This document shows positions 1 to 6,496 of a stretch of 14,494 bases of DNA, one piece after another. The stretch lies in the NCBI GenBank assembly GCA_021787255.1, contig JAJYMD010000279.1:1-14494 (forward strand). Direction: 5' to 3'. The notes under the pieces were generated by a model that had not been told where the DNA came from, did not search any database, and saw only the letters and a program-made list of their open reading frames with translations. How positions within the stretch are numbered: position 1 is the stretch's first letter; each line of letters starts with the position of its first letter. This stretch comes from Actinomycetes bacterium (GTDB taxonomy: Bacteria > Actinomycetota > Acidimicrobiia > Acidimicrobiales > RAAP-2). The translations under genes were made by a program, and so were the position numbers.

Positions 1-126
1 GCCTGAGGTCGTCGGTGCCGACGTCCCGGTGCCGGTCCCGCTCGCAGTGCCTGAGGTCGTCCGTGCCGACGTCCCGGTGCCGGTCCCGCTCGCAGTGCCT
101 GAGGTCGTCCGTGCCGACGTCCCGGT
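1..126. repeat. 48-bp tandem repeat, about 2.6 copies, continuing past the left edge
   Basis: Two full 48-bp units (1-48 and 49-96) and a 30-bp partial third (97-126) are identical except for one base at position 14 (g instead of c). The unit encodes the 16-residue Thr/Ser/Gly repeat of the minus-strand surface protein. The array may continue to the left of the window. Confidence 0.93.
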
Positions 127-768
127 CTCCGTCGTCTTCGGCGCGGTAGCGCTACCTCGTCGAGTCGTGCGACCAGATCGATGTGCGCTCGACAGCTCGG
201 TGGCCGGCTTCGTCGACCCAGGCACGGTGGTTGACCCTGCGGACGTGCGTCCTGGGGACGTGCGTCCTGGGGACTGCGTGGCAGAGTCTCTCGCACCGAC
301 CCTGGTGCTCACCGTCCTCACCGTCCTCACCGTCCTCTGGGGATTCGCAGCTCCAATCGAGACGGTTCCCTCACCCGTAGCGCTCGAGGATGCGCCTGCA
401 GCACTGCCAGTTGTCGCTGAGGCCGTTGACCTGCGACCTCCCATGCGGACGCCTGCGTGGGGCGCACCGTTGTTCCCGAGCTCGCTCGTGGCTCCGGCGC
501 GGACGGTCTCCCGCCTTCCGGACGTACCCGCGCGGACCTCCGAGGGAACGTGCCCTTCGCCGGATGCGTGCGCTCCTGCGTTCGCGGGGCGAAAGCGATG
601 CCGCGCTGAAGCTGTGACCGAGTGGGCGGAACCGACGTGCCCGAGCGCCGCCGGCATCGACTTGCTTCTGTGGTCCCTCGCGGAGGAGAGGGCCGTCACG
701 AGCGCCATCAATGCGAGCGACACGGCCAGGACACCCCATGCCCGGGATCGGCGGCCAAGATCAGCCAC
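1..768 (-). CDS. Membrane-anchored Ser/Thr/Gly-rich repeat protein (C-terminus beyond the window)
   Basis: This frame is open without a stop from a GTG at 768 to the left edge, giving 256 codons. Residues 1-10 are short and basic, residues 11-28 form one hydrophobic segment (WGVLAVSLALMALVTALS), and the rest is a low-complexity tail rich in Ser, Thr, Gly, Ala and Arg. That is the layout of a signal-anchored or secreted surface protein with a flexible, possibly glycosylated stalk. The last part is a tandem 16-residue repeat, TASGTGTGTSARTTSG. No enzymatic domain is visible. An in-frame TGA at 775-777 limits the start, and no good ribosome binding site is seen. The plus strand is also open here, and because both frames share the same third-position column, GC3 cannot decide between them. 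I chose minus for the N-terminal anchor, the plausible composition and co-orientation with the next gene upstream. Confidence 0.6.
   Translation of the reverse strand, partial: MADLGRRSRAWGVLAVSLALMALVTALSSARDHRSKSMPAALGHVGSAHSVTASARHRFRPANAGAHASGEGHVPSEVRAGTSGRRETVRAGATSELGNNGAPHAGVRMGGRRSTASATTGSAAGASSSATGEGTVSIGAANPQRTVRTVRTVSTRVGARDSATQSPGRTSPGRTSAGSTTVPGSTKPATELSSAHRSGRTTRRGSATAPKTTETGTSARTTSGTASGTGTGTSARTTSGTASGTGTGTSAPTTSG
241..274. repeat. 15-bp direct repeat, two copies plus four bases
   Basis: Unit ggacgtgcgtcctgg occurs at 241-255 and 256-270, followed by ggac. It lies in frame inside the stalk of the minus-strand surface protein, giving a repeated SPGRT motif. Confidence 0.9.
311..337. 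repeat. 9-bp direct repeat, three copies
   Basis: Unit accgtcctc is repeated perfectly at 311-319, 320-328 and 329-337. On the minus strand it encodes the RTV repeat of the surface protein. Gain or loss of a unit would keep the frame. Confidence 0.9.
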
Positions 769-841
769 AGTGCGTCAGCCGAAAGCGGCGCGTGGCTCGG
801 GAGTCGGCTCGGCAGGGCGCTTGCTCCCGGTCCCCAACGTC

Positions 842-858
842 CGTGCCCTTCGGGCACG
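842..858 (-). terminator. 7-bp hairpin between the sigma-like and surface-protein genes
   Basis: Arms cgtgccc (842-848) and gggcacg (852-858) flank a 3-nt loop. The hairpin lies about 95 nt after the stop of the sigma-like gene and 75 nt before the next start. There is no T-tract, so it could be a weak terminator, an attenuator or a processing site. Confidence 0.35.
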
Positions 859-951
859 CACCATCCACGAACTCCCACCGTAGCCGTCCGTGACATCCGC
901 TGGCACCAGGCCGTGATCGGTTCCATCAGGCATTTGGACCGACTCAGGCCT

Positions 952-1710
952 TCACGCGATCAGCGTGCCGACTGCCCGGTCTCGACACGCTGCAAGGAAC
1001 CGCCGCGAGTGGCCCGAGCGCGCAGACAGCTCGGAAAGGGAGTAGCCGAGGACTCGGTGCGCGTACAACACGGCAGCGTCGCCGGCGTCGAGCTGACGCC
1101 GCTCCCTCGAGATCGCTCGCGCCAATTCCTCCGCGTCGCTCTCGCCGGGGGCCGCGAGCCCTGCGAGCCCCCCGTCGTCGGAGGCCAGCACCTCGGCGAG
1201 CTGTAGGTGACGGTGGCGGAGGATACGTCGACGGAGCCGGCACCGCACGGCCGAGAGCACGTCGAGCACCGCGTAGGCGCGATCCTGGCCTCCCCACTCC
1301 TCGACGACCTCCCATGCCGTCGTGATCGCGTCGACGAAGAAGGTAGCCTGGCTCTCCCATTCGCCTCCTTGCCCCCATGTGAGGCGACGCGCGACCCCGA
1401 CGAGCCCTGGCAAGAGCGCTTGCACCAGTGCGCGGGGCACCAGCGGATGGACGGGTGCAGCGCGCAGCACGACCCGGAAGAGCGCCGCCGCTCGCGCGCG
1501 TTCTCCAGGTCCCCGGGTGGCTCGCCTCGTAGACAGGCTCGAGCCGATGAGCGCATCGACGAGGTCGCCGAGGTCCCGTGCCTGGAGCCGTGCCAAGTCG
1601 GGCTCGGCTTGGACCAGCGCTCGCAACGCGTCCTTCGAAGACTGCGAGCGCCGTCGCGCCTCCCAGTCGCTTGCCAGCCGGTCGAGTGGTCGGGGTGCGT
1701 GGCTTGTCAT
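952..1710 (-). CDS. Sigma-70-like / helix-turn-helix regulator
   Basis: The product is 252 residues from the ATG at 1710 (a 38-residue longer form from 1824 is less likely; its extension looks non-coding). Residues 95-165 form an amphipathic helical region with an LLPGLVGVARRL stretch and an AWEVVEEW motif, resembling a divergent sigma region 2. Residues 205-250, containing VLYAHRVLGYSLSELSARSG, look like a region-4 helix-turn-helix that would contact DNA. This pattern matches degenerate sigma-factor-like proteins seen in Actinobacteria. The N-terminal 60 residues are polar, with no recognisable domain. The gene diverges from the small protein at 1858, and the shared intergenic region carries a 15-nt dyad, so autoregulation is plausible. 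The co-oriented downstream gene encodes a surface protein and could be its target, but that protein has only about 10 cytoplasmic residues, too few for an anti-sigma domain. The family call is tentative. Confidence 0.62.
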   Translation of the reverse strand: MTSHAPRPLDRLASDWEARRRSQSSKDALRALVQAEPDLARLQARDLGDLVDALIGSSLSTRRATRGPGERARAAALFRVVLRAAPVHPLVPRALVQALLPGLVGVARRLTWGQGGEWESQATFFVDAITTAWEVVEEWGGQDRAYAVLDVLSAVRCRLRRRILRHRHLQLAEVLASDDGGLAGLAAPGESDAEELARAISRERRQLDAGDAAVLYAHRVLGYSLSELSARSGHSRRFLAACRDRAVGTLIA

Positions 1711-1801
1711 GCAGCGACCCTGCGCGTGGGCGCTCCCTCCGTCGCTCCCACCCGCGGCGCATTCGTGGAAAATCTTCTTCACCAGGGAGCTCGTGTACTC
1801 G

Positions 1802-1816
1802 GATCGACGGTCGATC
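1802..1816. promoter_or_regulatory. Perfect 15-nt dyad (candidate operator) in a divergent intergenic region
   Basis: GATCGAC (1802-1808) and GTCGATC (1810-1816) form a perfect 7-bp inverted repeat around one central base. The dyad lies between the divergent regulator gene and the small gene at 1858, just upstream of where the -35 region of the 1858 gene would lie. This is a usual place for a regulator binding site. If the regulator instead began at 1824, the site would be coding. Confidence 0.45.
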
Positions 1817-1843
1817 ACCCACATCGGCCACTCGAGGTCGGAC

Positions 1844-1849
1844 TACAGT
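1844..1849 (+). promoter_or_regulatory. TANNNT -10 box for a leaderless start
   Basis: TACAGT ends 8 nt before the ATG at 1858, and no Shine-Dalgarno sequence precedes that ATG. This spacing is typical of leaderless actinobacterial transcripts that start at the initiation codon. No clear -35 box is seen. Confidence 0.45.
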
Positions 1850-1857
1850 GCGCCCGG

Positions 1858-2250
1858 ATGGACATCGAGCAGTTCTACGACGCGGACGAGCGGCGACGAG
1901 CTTCTGTCGAGGTGGAGTTCGGGCAGGACTGGCGGGACTCGAGCGGTGTCCGCTACGAGCTGAGCTGGATCGCCGATACTGGGGAGCTCTACGTGATGAG
2001 GGAGCCAGTGCCGGCCGAGTGGGCGACACCGTTCGGTGGGATCCACGCCCGGGGCTCGCACAGCAGCGACGAGAGCGAGGTCGAGCGCATGAGCGTCACG
2101 GTTCTCGGGGTAGTGCCGAGCCGAGAGGCGGTCGAGCAGCTGCTGGAAGGCTGGCAGCAGGCGATGGAGAGCCCTGACAGCGTGGCCTGGCTGGCGCAGC
2201 GTCTGCGTGAGCGGGGTGTGGTTCTTCCAGACGCCGCGCTCACAAAGTGA
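1858..2250 (+). CDS. Small conserved-looking hypothetical protein (130 residues)
   Basis: I do not recognise the family. The protein starts MDIEQFYDADERRR and is acidic and soluble, without signal peptide or membrane segment. Residues 13-50 alternate charged and aromatic residues (VEVEFGQDW, RYELSWIADTGELYVM), suggesting a small beta-sheet fold. Residues 87-119 are helical (SREAVEQLLEGWQQAM, WLAQRLRERG). The compositional balance and ordinary domain-like sequence make it a real gene, unlike the overlapping longer frame that begins upstream. The start at 1858 is supported by the change in sequence character there and by a TACAGT box 8 nt upstream. It diverges from the sigma-like gene and converges with the CHAP gene, so it is probably a single-gene transcript. 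Confidence 0.75.
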   Translation: MDIEQFYDADERRRASVEVEFGQDWRDSSGVRYELSWIADTGELYVMREPVPAEWATPFGGIHARGSHSSDESEVERMSVTVLGVVPSREAVEQLLEGWQQAMESPDSVAWLAQRLRERGVVLPDAALTK

Positions 2251-2260
2251 CTCGACGCGG

Positions 2261-2278
2261 CTCGTCGGGTCTGACGAG
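2261..2278 (+). terminator. Hairpin after the small hypothetical gene
   Basis: CTCGTC (2261-2266) and GACGAG (2273-2278) flank a 6-nt loop, starting 10 nt past the stop codon at 2250. There is no T-tract, as often in GC-rich actinobacteria. It is immediately followed by the dyad GTGACC-gt-GGTCAC at 2279-2292. Confidence 0.4.
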
Positions 2279-2292
2279 GTGACCGTGGTCAC
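2279..2292. repeat. Perfect 14-nt inverted repeat in the convergent intergenic region
   Basis: GTGACC (2279-2284) and GGTCAC (2287-2292) are separated by two bases. Next to the hairpin at 2261-2278 it may form part of a bidirectional termination region. A protein-binding site is another possibility, but no promoter lies nearby. Confidence 0.4.
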
Positions 2293-2353
2293 TGCCGCGA
2301 CGGGAGCCGAGTGGATCGTCACTCGTCGTGATCATGCCTGCCCCGGTGCGCCG

Positions 2354-2374
2354 GCCCGTCTGGTCCAGGCGGGC
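2354..2374 (-). terminator. 9-bp GC-rich hairpin at the end of the three-gene operon
   Basis: A 21-nt hairpin has a 9-bp stem (eight Watson-Crick pairs and one G-T) and a 3-nt loop. Its arms begin GCCCG and end CGGGC, and it starts at the last base of the CHAP gene's TAG stop. Position and stability fit an actinobacterial terminator without a U-tract. Confidence 0.6.
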
Positions 2375-3087
2375 TAGTGCGCGGAAGGCGTGGGCGGGAT
2401 CGGGGACGCGTAGCCGGCGAGCGCCGATCGCGTACCAGGAGTGTCCGCCTGGTACTGGTCGGTGCCAGTCTCCACGACGCTGAACCCGGTGCGATCCCCG
2501 TCGCCGTTCACGACCTCCGGCCCGCGGGCTCCGGGAGGGTCGCCGATCACGATTGCAACGTGGACTGCAGTGCCCGTCCTGGGGTCGAGCCCGTAGACGG
2601 CGACGTCACCAGGCTGAGGCGAGTAGCCGCTTCCAACTGGATGCCACGTACCGTGGGAAACCGCCCACAGGTAGAAGCTTCCCGACGCCGCGTTCACGTC
2701 TCCGGGGCTGTAGCCGTACGTGAACTGCGCACTCGCCTCCCGCCACACCCACGCTGCGAAGTCCGCGCACCACTCTTCGCTGCGCAAGCCCGGACCGCAG
2801 GCTGTCGCTGTGCCCGCTCCCCAGAAGGCGCTGAACTTGTTGCAATAGGAGTGGGCGGGATCGGTGTGGTAGCCGAGTTGAGATTCGGCGATGGTCACGA
2901 TGCGGGCCCGAAACGGTGTGGAGGGAAGCGGCGGCAGGGCCGCTCTGGTCGAGAACGAGAGCGCGGCAGCGACAAGTCCGACGACCAGGACCGCGAAGAG
3001 CGCCAGCGCGGCGGCCCGCCGTCTGCGCGCCCTCCTCGTGGCAGCTGGCTGCGCCCTCGCGGAGGGAGTGTCCTCAGCCCGAGCCAC
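2374..3087 (-). CDS. Membrane-anchored CHAP-domain cysteine amidohydrolase/peptidase
   Basis: A 237-residue protein with a basic N-terminus (RRARRRR at 18-24) and one hydrophobic segment at 25-47 is probably anchored in the membrane with its catalytic part outside. From residue 62 onward it has the CHAP/NlpC-like layout: IAESQLGY, then SEEWCADFAAWVW with likely nucleophile Cys107, QPGDVAVY at 158-165, and VHVAIV with likely catalytic His176. Asn194 in VVNGDGD is the probable third residue. CHAP enzymes cleave peptidoglycan peptides or related amide bonds, and the exact substrate is unknown. An extra Cys82/Cys97 pair could form a disulfide outside the cell. The GTG start at 3087 overlaps the lipoprotein gene by 14 bp, so it is the last gene of a coupled operon. 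A strong hairpin follows the stop. Confidence 0.87.
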   Translation of the reverse strand: MARAEDTPSARAQPAATRRARRRRAAALALFAVLVVGLVAAALSFSTRAALPPLPSTPFRARIVTIAESQLGYHTDPAHSYCNKFSAFWGAGTATACGPGLRSEEWCADFAAWVWREASAQFTYGYSPGDVNAASGSFYLWAVSHGTWHPVGSGYSPQPGDVAVYGLDPRTGTAVHVAIVIGDPPGARGPEVVNGDGDRTGFSVVETGTDQYQADTPGTRSALAGYASPIPPTPSAH

Positions 3088-3547
3088 CCTGCCCCGACGG
3101 TGATGTGCCCGATGTCGGTGGAGCGGTCACGGGGGATTGCGCTGTCGCTGTCGGGTTGTCCGCCGCTTCGCACTGCGCGCGCAACGCGGGAATGAGGTTC
3201 GCTTCGGACGTGCGGCCGATCTCCTGGAGCGTCGTCATCAGGGGATTGAACGCGGGGTCCGCAGAGTTGGCTTGCGCAGCAAGCTGCACGGCCTGGTTCA
3301 GCTGGCTCGCGGCCCTTTCCACCTTGGCACGGGCTGCGGCTGCAGTCTTCGTGTCCTCGGCCTCCGTGTAGAGGTGGATCGAGGTGTCCACGTGCGCGCA
3401 CGCTTGCTTGGCGAGCGAGGTGCCCGCGTTCGAGCACCCGGTGAGGAGGAGGGCTGAGCCGGCGATCAGGGCGAGCGCGACGGCTGGGACGCGTGCAGCG
3501 CGCAGGCGGCGAGCGGGATCCGTCGGCACGCGCACGACGTTGGTCAC
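3074..3547 (-). CDS. Lipoprotein with helical domain and disordered C-terminus
   Basis: The 157-residue product starts at GTG 3547. Its start overlaps the stop of the upstream gene by 4 bp (GTGA), which decides the start over a much longer open frame. Basic residues (RRLRAAR, 13-19) precede a hydrophobic stretch at 20-34 and the lipobox LLTGC. Cys38 would be lipidated, tethering the protein to the outer face of the membrane. Residues 45-125 are Ala-rich and helical (AAAARAKVERAASQLNQAVQ), with Cys46 and Cys123 available for a disulfide. The tail from about 128 is a Ser/Thr/Pro/Gly linker. I do not recognise a family. Tight coupling to a CHAP hydrolase gene suggests a helper role, such as activating or positioning that enzyme, but this is inference. 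Confidence 0.82.
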   Translation of the reverse strand: MTNVVRVPTDPARRLRAARVPAVALALIAGSALLLTGCSNAGTSLAKQACAHVDTSIHLYTEAEDTKTAAAARAKVERAASQLNQAVQLAAQANSADPAFNPLMTTLQEIGRTSEANLIPALRAQCEAADNPTATAQSPVTAPPTSGTSPSGQGGSG

Positions 3548-4101
3548 CCGAGCCAGGCCTCCGCGGCCTCGAGCAGGAAGCGGCTCACGGCGAGGCAGCG
3601 ATCGAACACGTCGCAGAGCAGCTCCTCGCCGGCGAGCACCCGGGCGAGCGAGACCTGGTGCTTGGCGACGATGTTCAGGCGCCGCTCCGGTCCGTCGGTC
3701 GCCGACGCGAACGAGTCGATGGCGGATACTTCGAGGGGCAGCTCGATACCACCGATCCCCGCGAGGTCGATGGCGAGCCTGAGGAGGTCCGGGCCATGGG
3801 GCAGTGGAGGGAGCGCCCACGTGAACGTCAGCGGGAAGTGGAAGTCGTCGGGGGGTTCCTCGTCGTCGGAGAGCTCCATGACCACGTCCTCGAAGGACAG
3901 CAGGACTCTCGGGTCGACCTCGAGCGCGAGGTGCAAGTCGAGCGGGCCGCCGCAACCCTCCTCAGGGTGGAGGTCCACCTCCCAGACCTGGCGCAATGAG
4001 TAGGTCTCGACGAAGTGGCGTTCGTCGTGCACATGGAACCCATGGTCGACGGAGTGATCCTTCAGGTCGGCTACGTAGCCGGCGACGTCGATGGCAGCCA
4101 C
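3544..4101 (-). CDS. Hypothetical soluble acidic protein, first gene of the CHAP operon
   Basis: Translation from GTG 4101 gives 185 residues starting MAAIDVAGYVADLKDHS (GTG read as Met). I do not recognise the family. There is no signal peptide or membrane segment, so it should be cytosolic. Residues 17-48 contain several histidines and aromatic residues (HGFHVHDERHFVETYSLRQVWEVDLH), and residues 79-86 are strongly acidic (DDEEPPDD). The second half alternates hydrophobic beta-like strands and ends in a helix (FDRCLAVSRFLLEAAEAW). The open frame extends further upstream, but that part is Arg/Ser-rich and overlaps the divergent gene's promoter. A TAGTCT box 10 nt before GTG 4101 supports a leaderless start. 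The stop overlaps the lipoprotein start by 4 bp, so the two are translationally coupled. Confidence 0.75.
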   Translation of the reverse strand: MAAIDVAGYVADLKDHSVDHGFHVHDERHFVETYSLRQVWEVDLHPEEGCGGPLDLHLALEVDPRVLLSFEDVVMELSDDEEPPDDFHFPLTFTWALPPLPHGPDLLRLAIDLAGIGGIELPLEVSAIDSFASATDGPERRLNIVAKHQVSLARVLAGEELLCDVFDRCLAVSRFLLEAAEAWLG

Positions 4102-4111
4102 AGTGGCTACG

Positions 4112-4117
4112 AGACTA
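4112..4117 (-). promoter_or_regulatory. TANNNT -10 box for the CHAP operon
   Basis: Read on the minus strand, TAGTCT ends 10 nt before the GTG at 4101, with no Shine-Dalgarno sequence between. The same hexamer occurs at 4201-4206 on the plus strand, serving the divergent gene. The match is short, so it remains a candidate. Confidence 0.35.
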
Positions 4118-4200
4118 CGGGCTGGCCGCGACGGCGGCGCGCTGGCCGTTCGGCGAGCGAGCGTCTTCGACGGCGTCCGACGGGAGCACGACCTCGACGG

Positions 4201-4206
4201 TAGTCT
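4201..4206 (+). promoter_or_regulatory. TANNNT -10 box for the inositol-monophosphatase-family gene
   Basis: TAGTCT ends 8 nt before the GTG at 4215, the same spacing as the box before the gene at 1858. No ribosome binding site is visible, so a leaderless transcript is likely. Confidence 0.4.
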
Positions 4207-4214
4207 CCGCCCCG

Positions 4215-4970
4215 GTGAGCGCACGTGCCGAGGACCCCGAGGAGCTGCTCACGACGCTCCTCGAAGGTGCTCGCGCCGCCCACGAGGCGCTGGAGCGGAT
4301 CGATCCGGCTGATCGCCGTCGGCCGGGCGCTCGGCCTGGACAGTACGAGTTCGACGTGGTGGCCGACGACGCGGTGCGCGCCGTGCTCCACCGAGAGGGA
4401 CTCGGGGTGCTCTCCGAGGAGTCCGGGAGCACCGGACCACGCTCGAAGCTCCTCGTCGTGGTGGACCCGATCGACGGGTCGACCAACGCCGCGCTCGGGA
4501 TTCCCTGGTACGCGACGAGCATGTGCGTCCTCGACGAGAAAGGCGCGCTCGTGGCGCTCGTCGTCCACCAGGTCTCGGGAGTCTGCTACCACGCGGTCCG
4601 TGGAGGCGGCGCCTTCCGCGACGCGGTCCGTGTGCGGCCTGCGTCGACCACCGAGCTGGCTCGCGCAGTGGTGGGCATCTCGGGCTTCCCCCGGTCGTAC
4701 CCTGGCTGGTCGCAGTTCCGGGCGCTTGGAGCTGCCTCGCTGGACATGTGCGCGGTGGCCGAGGGCGTCCTCGACGCGTACAGGGTCGCCGGCCGGTCGG
4801 CGTTGAACGTCTGGGACTACGTAGCGGCGATGCTCGTGTGCACCGAAGCGGGCGCGGTCGTCGCAGAGCGCGACGGGCTCGACCTCGTCGTGCGGAACCG
4901 CTCACCGCGCAGACCGATCGTCGCAGCGACCCCGCCTCTGCTCGCTGAACTGTCAGCCGCCGAACTGTGA
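4215..4970 (+). CDS. Inositol monophosphatase family phosphatase
   Basis: The 251-residue protein from GTG 4215 has the normal length and motif order of the Mg2+-dependent IMPase/FBPase-like family. Metal ligands are visible as SEE (Glu68-Glu69), DPIDGSTN (Asp84, Asp87, Gly88, Ser89) and VWDYVA (Asp201); Asp47 in FDVVADD is in the expected earlier position. The family hydrolyses phosphate from inositol phosphates, fructose-1,6-bisphosphate, histidinol phosphate or 3'-phosphoadenosine phosphate. Which of these applies cannot be read from the motifs. The protein is cytosolic, with no signal sequence. A longer frame begins at 3996, but it runs across the divergent operon and is rejected; the TAGTCT box 8 nt upstream supports 4215. 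Inositol phosphate release would suit an actinobacterial inositol-lipid metabolism, but no partner gene here proves it. Confidence 0.9.
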   Translation: MSARAEDPEELLTTLLEGARAAHEALERIDPADRRRPGARPGQYEFDVVADDAVRAVLHREGLGVLSEESGSTGPRSKLLVVVDPIDGSTNAALGIPWYATSMCVLDEKGALVALVVHQVSGVCYHAVRGGGAFRDAVRVRPASTTELARAVVGISGFPRSYPGWSQFRALGAASLDMCAVAEGVLDAYRVAGRSALNVWDYVAAMLVCTEAGAVVAERDGLDLVVRNRSPRRPIVAATPPLLAELSAAEL

Positions 4971-5106
4971 CTGGTCGTACGATCCTGGGCCCTGTCCGTG
5001 GGTCGACGCCCGCCGACCGGAAGCTGCGCACAATCGTGATCGCGCGCAACGGGCTGCTCCAGCAATACGCTCGGGACCCACCATGACGTGCTCCTCGGCA
5101 CCCCGA

Positions 5107-5182
5107 GGGCGTTTAGCTCAGTTGGTAGAGCAGCTCGCTTACAACGAGCAGGTCGTCGGTTCGAGCCCGGCAGCGCCCACCA
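5107..5182 (+). tRNA. tRNA-Val (anticodon UAC)
   Basis: A complete 76-nt cloverleaf with encoded CCA is present. The acceptor stem is gggcgtt (5107-5113) with agcgccc (5172-5178). The D stem is gctc/gagc, and the anticodon stem gctcg/cgagc encloses the loop cttacaa with anticodon TAC. The T arm is gtcgg-ttcgagc-ccggc, followed by A73 and CCA. It decodes GUA and, by wobble, GUG valine codons. The gene stands alone between the phosphatase gene and the dehydrogenase gene. No integrase or duplicated tRNA 3' end is seen in the window. Confidence 0.96.
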
Positions 5183-5364
5183 AATCTGTCACGGCGCGGC
5201 GCTGACGCGGGTGACGGCAGTTGCTCGGGAGCCGGCACGGTCGTCACCCAGGGTGCGCCACGAGCTGCCGTCGAAGCACGAAGCTGCCCGAGCGCGCAAC
5301 GTGCGTCACGGAGCTGGTCCGGCTGGCCGTGTTGTCGCAAGACCCCCACCAGGAAGTCCGTCCC

Positions 5365-6384
5365 TCAGGGGAACCGAACCACGGCACGGCCGATCACCGA
5401 ACCGGCGCGGAGCAGGTCGAGCCCGTCGTTCACAGCCTCGAGCTCCAGCTCGTGCCCGACGATCGGCCTCATCCGCCCCCGAGCGACGACCTCCACAGCC
5501 TCCAGCAGATCTGCCCTGGTCGTTCCCCGGGACCCCATGATCGTGACCTCGTCGTACACGAGCCGCATCGTTGTCGTCCGTACCTCCGGCGCTACGTAGC
5601 CGATCACGACGACCTTGCCGCCCTTGCGGCTCGAGAGCACGGCCTCGTGCCCAGAGCCCTCGATCCCGACCAGGTCGAAGAACGCATGCACGCCCAGCCC
5701 GCCCGTCAGCTCGCGGATCTGCTCGCTCACTGGGGCAACGTTCGGATCGATCGTCCAGGTTGCTCCGAGCTCCTGGGCGAGCTCCCGACGGTCTGGGGTC
5801 CGCGCGATCGCGATCACCTCTGCACCGCAGATCGCCGCGATCTGGACGGTGCTGAGCCCAAGCCCCCCCAAGCCCCATACGGCCACGACCTGCGCTGGGC
5901 GCACGTCGGCTCGCCTGCGGACCGCGTGGTACGGCGCGCCCACCGCGTCGGGGATCATGGCTGCGAGCTCGTAGGGCATGGAGTCGGGGACTGGGATCAG
6001 GTTCGCCGCGGGGACGCGCACGAGGTCCGCCAGGGCGCCGTCGCGCTCCATGCCAAGGCGTCGGAGGTTGGAGCAGTGGTCGAGCTCTCCTGCACGGCAG
6101 TACCGGCAGACCCCGCAGGAGATGTCGAGGCTCACTGCCACGCGAGCGCCTTCTTCGACGCCTGCGGTGTCGCGCCCAACGCCTACGACGTCACCGGCCA
6201 GCTCATGGCCCAGGACGAGCGGGATCTTCACCGTCGGGATCGCGCCGGCGACCACCTTCAGATCGGTCCTGCAGATCCCGGCTGCCCGAGTTCGCACCAC
6301 CACCTCGCCTGGTCCAGGGGTCGGATCCGCCATCTGCCTGATGTGCAACGGGGCGTCGAATTCCTCGAGCACGGCGGCTCTCAT
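5365..6384 (-). CDS. Zinc-dependent MDR alcohol dehydrogenase
   Basis: The product is 339 residues, the usual length for medium-chain zinc dehydrogenases. The N-terminal catalytic domain carries the zinc ligands Cys38 (GICRTDL) and His60-Glu61 (LGHELAG), probably with Asp146 as the further ligand. The structural zinc site is complete: Cys90, Cys93, Cys96 and Cys104. The Rossmann domain has GLGGLG at 171-176, and IARTPDRRE suggests a cofactor-binding loop; NADH versus NADPH is not decided here. It would oxidise an alcohol or reduce a carbonyl in the cytosol. The ATG at 6384 follows a gaggagg ribosome binding site by about 5 nt. It lies 112 bp downstream of eboE on the same strand, so the two probably share a transcript and act on related metabolites, but the substrate is unknown. 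Confidence 0.92.
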   Translation of the reverse strand: MRAAVLEEFDAPLHIRQMADPTPGPGEVVVRTRAAGICRTDLKVVAGAIPTVKIPLVLGHELAGDVVGVGRDTAGVEEGARVAVSLDISCGVCRYCRAGELDHCSNLRRLGMERDGALADLVRVPAANLIPVPDSMPYELAAMIPDAVGAPYHAVRRRADVRPAQVVAVWGLGGLGLSTVQIAAICGAEVIAIARTPDRRELAQELGATWTIDPNVAPVSEQIRELTGGLGVHAFFDLVGIEGSGHEAVLSSRKGGKVVVIGYVAPEVRTTTMRLVYDEVTIMGSRGTTRADLLEAVEVVARGRMRPIVGHELELEAVNDGLDLLRAGSVIGRAVVRFP

Positions 6385-6496
6385 TGCTCCTCCTCGTGGT
6401 CGTTCGCTTCGAGCAGATCGTTGTCCGGCGAGGGGAAGCGCGACCGAGCGACCTTCTCACCGAGTGGAGCTCGAAGCGTCGCCGCCGCGCACCCGC

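Noticed and set aside
1..126. 48-bp repeats as a CRISPR array
   Set aside because: Repeats are directly abutting with no spacers and keep a coding frame.
2..883. Plus-strand open frame of about 290 codons with PEVVRADVPVPVPLAV repeats
   Set aside because: It has no start context or domain and is antisense to a frame with a membrane anchor and a natural Ser/Thr/Gly stalk. Third-position GC is the same for both, so the choice is not certain.
944..2029. Long Arg/Pro-rich minus-strand frame across the sigma-like gene and the divergent intergenic region
   Set aside because: Composition is typical of a shadow frame in GC-rich DNA, and it overlaps two better-supported genes.
3996..4214. N-terminal extension of the phosphatase
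   Set aside because: It is Arg-rich, runs antisense to the start of the divergent gene and precedes a normal family N-terminus at GTG 4215.
5107..5364. tRNA-Val as an integration site for a mobile element
   Set aside because: No integrase, no duplicated tRNA 3' end and no foreign-looking genes next to it in the window.
6385..6496. Small gene between eboE and the dehydrogenase
   Set aside because: Only Arg-rich short frames without ribosome binding sites; nothing convincing beyond the dehydrogenase's own gaggagg site.
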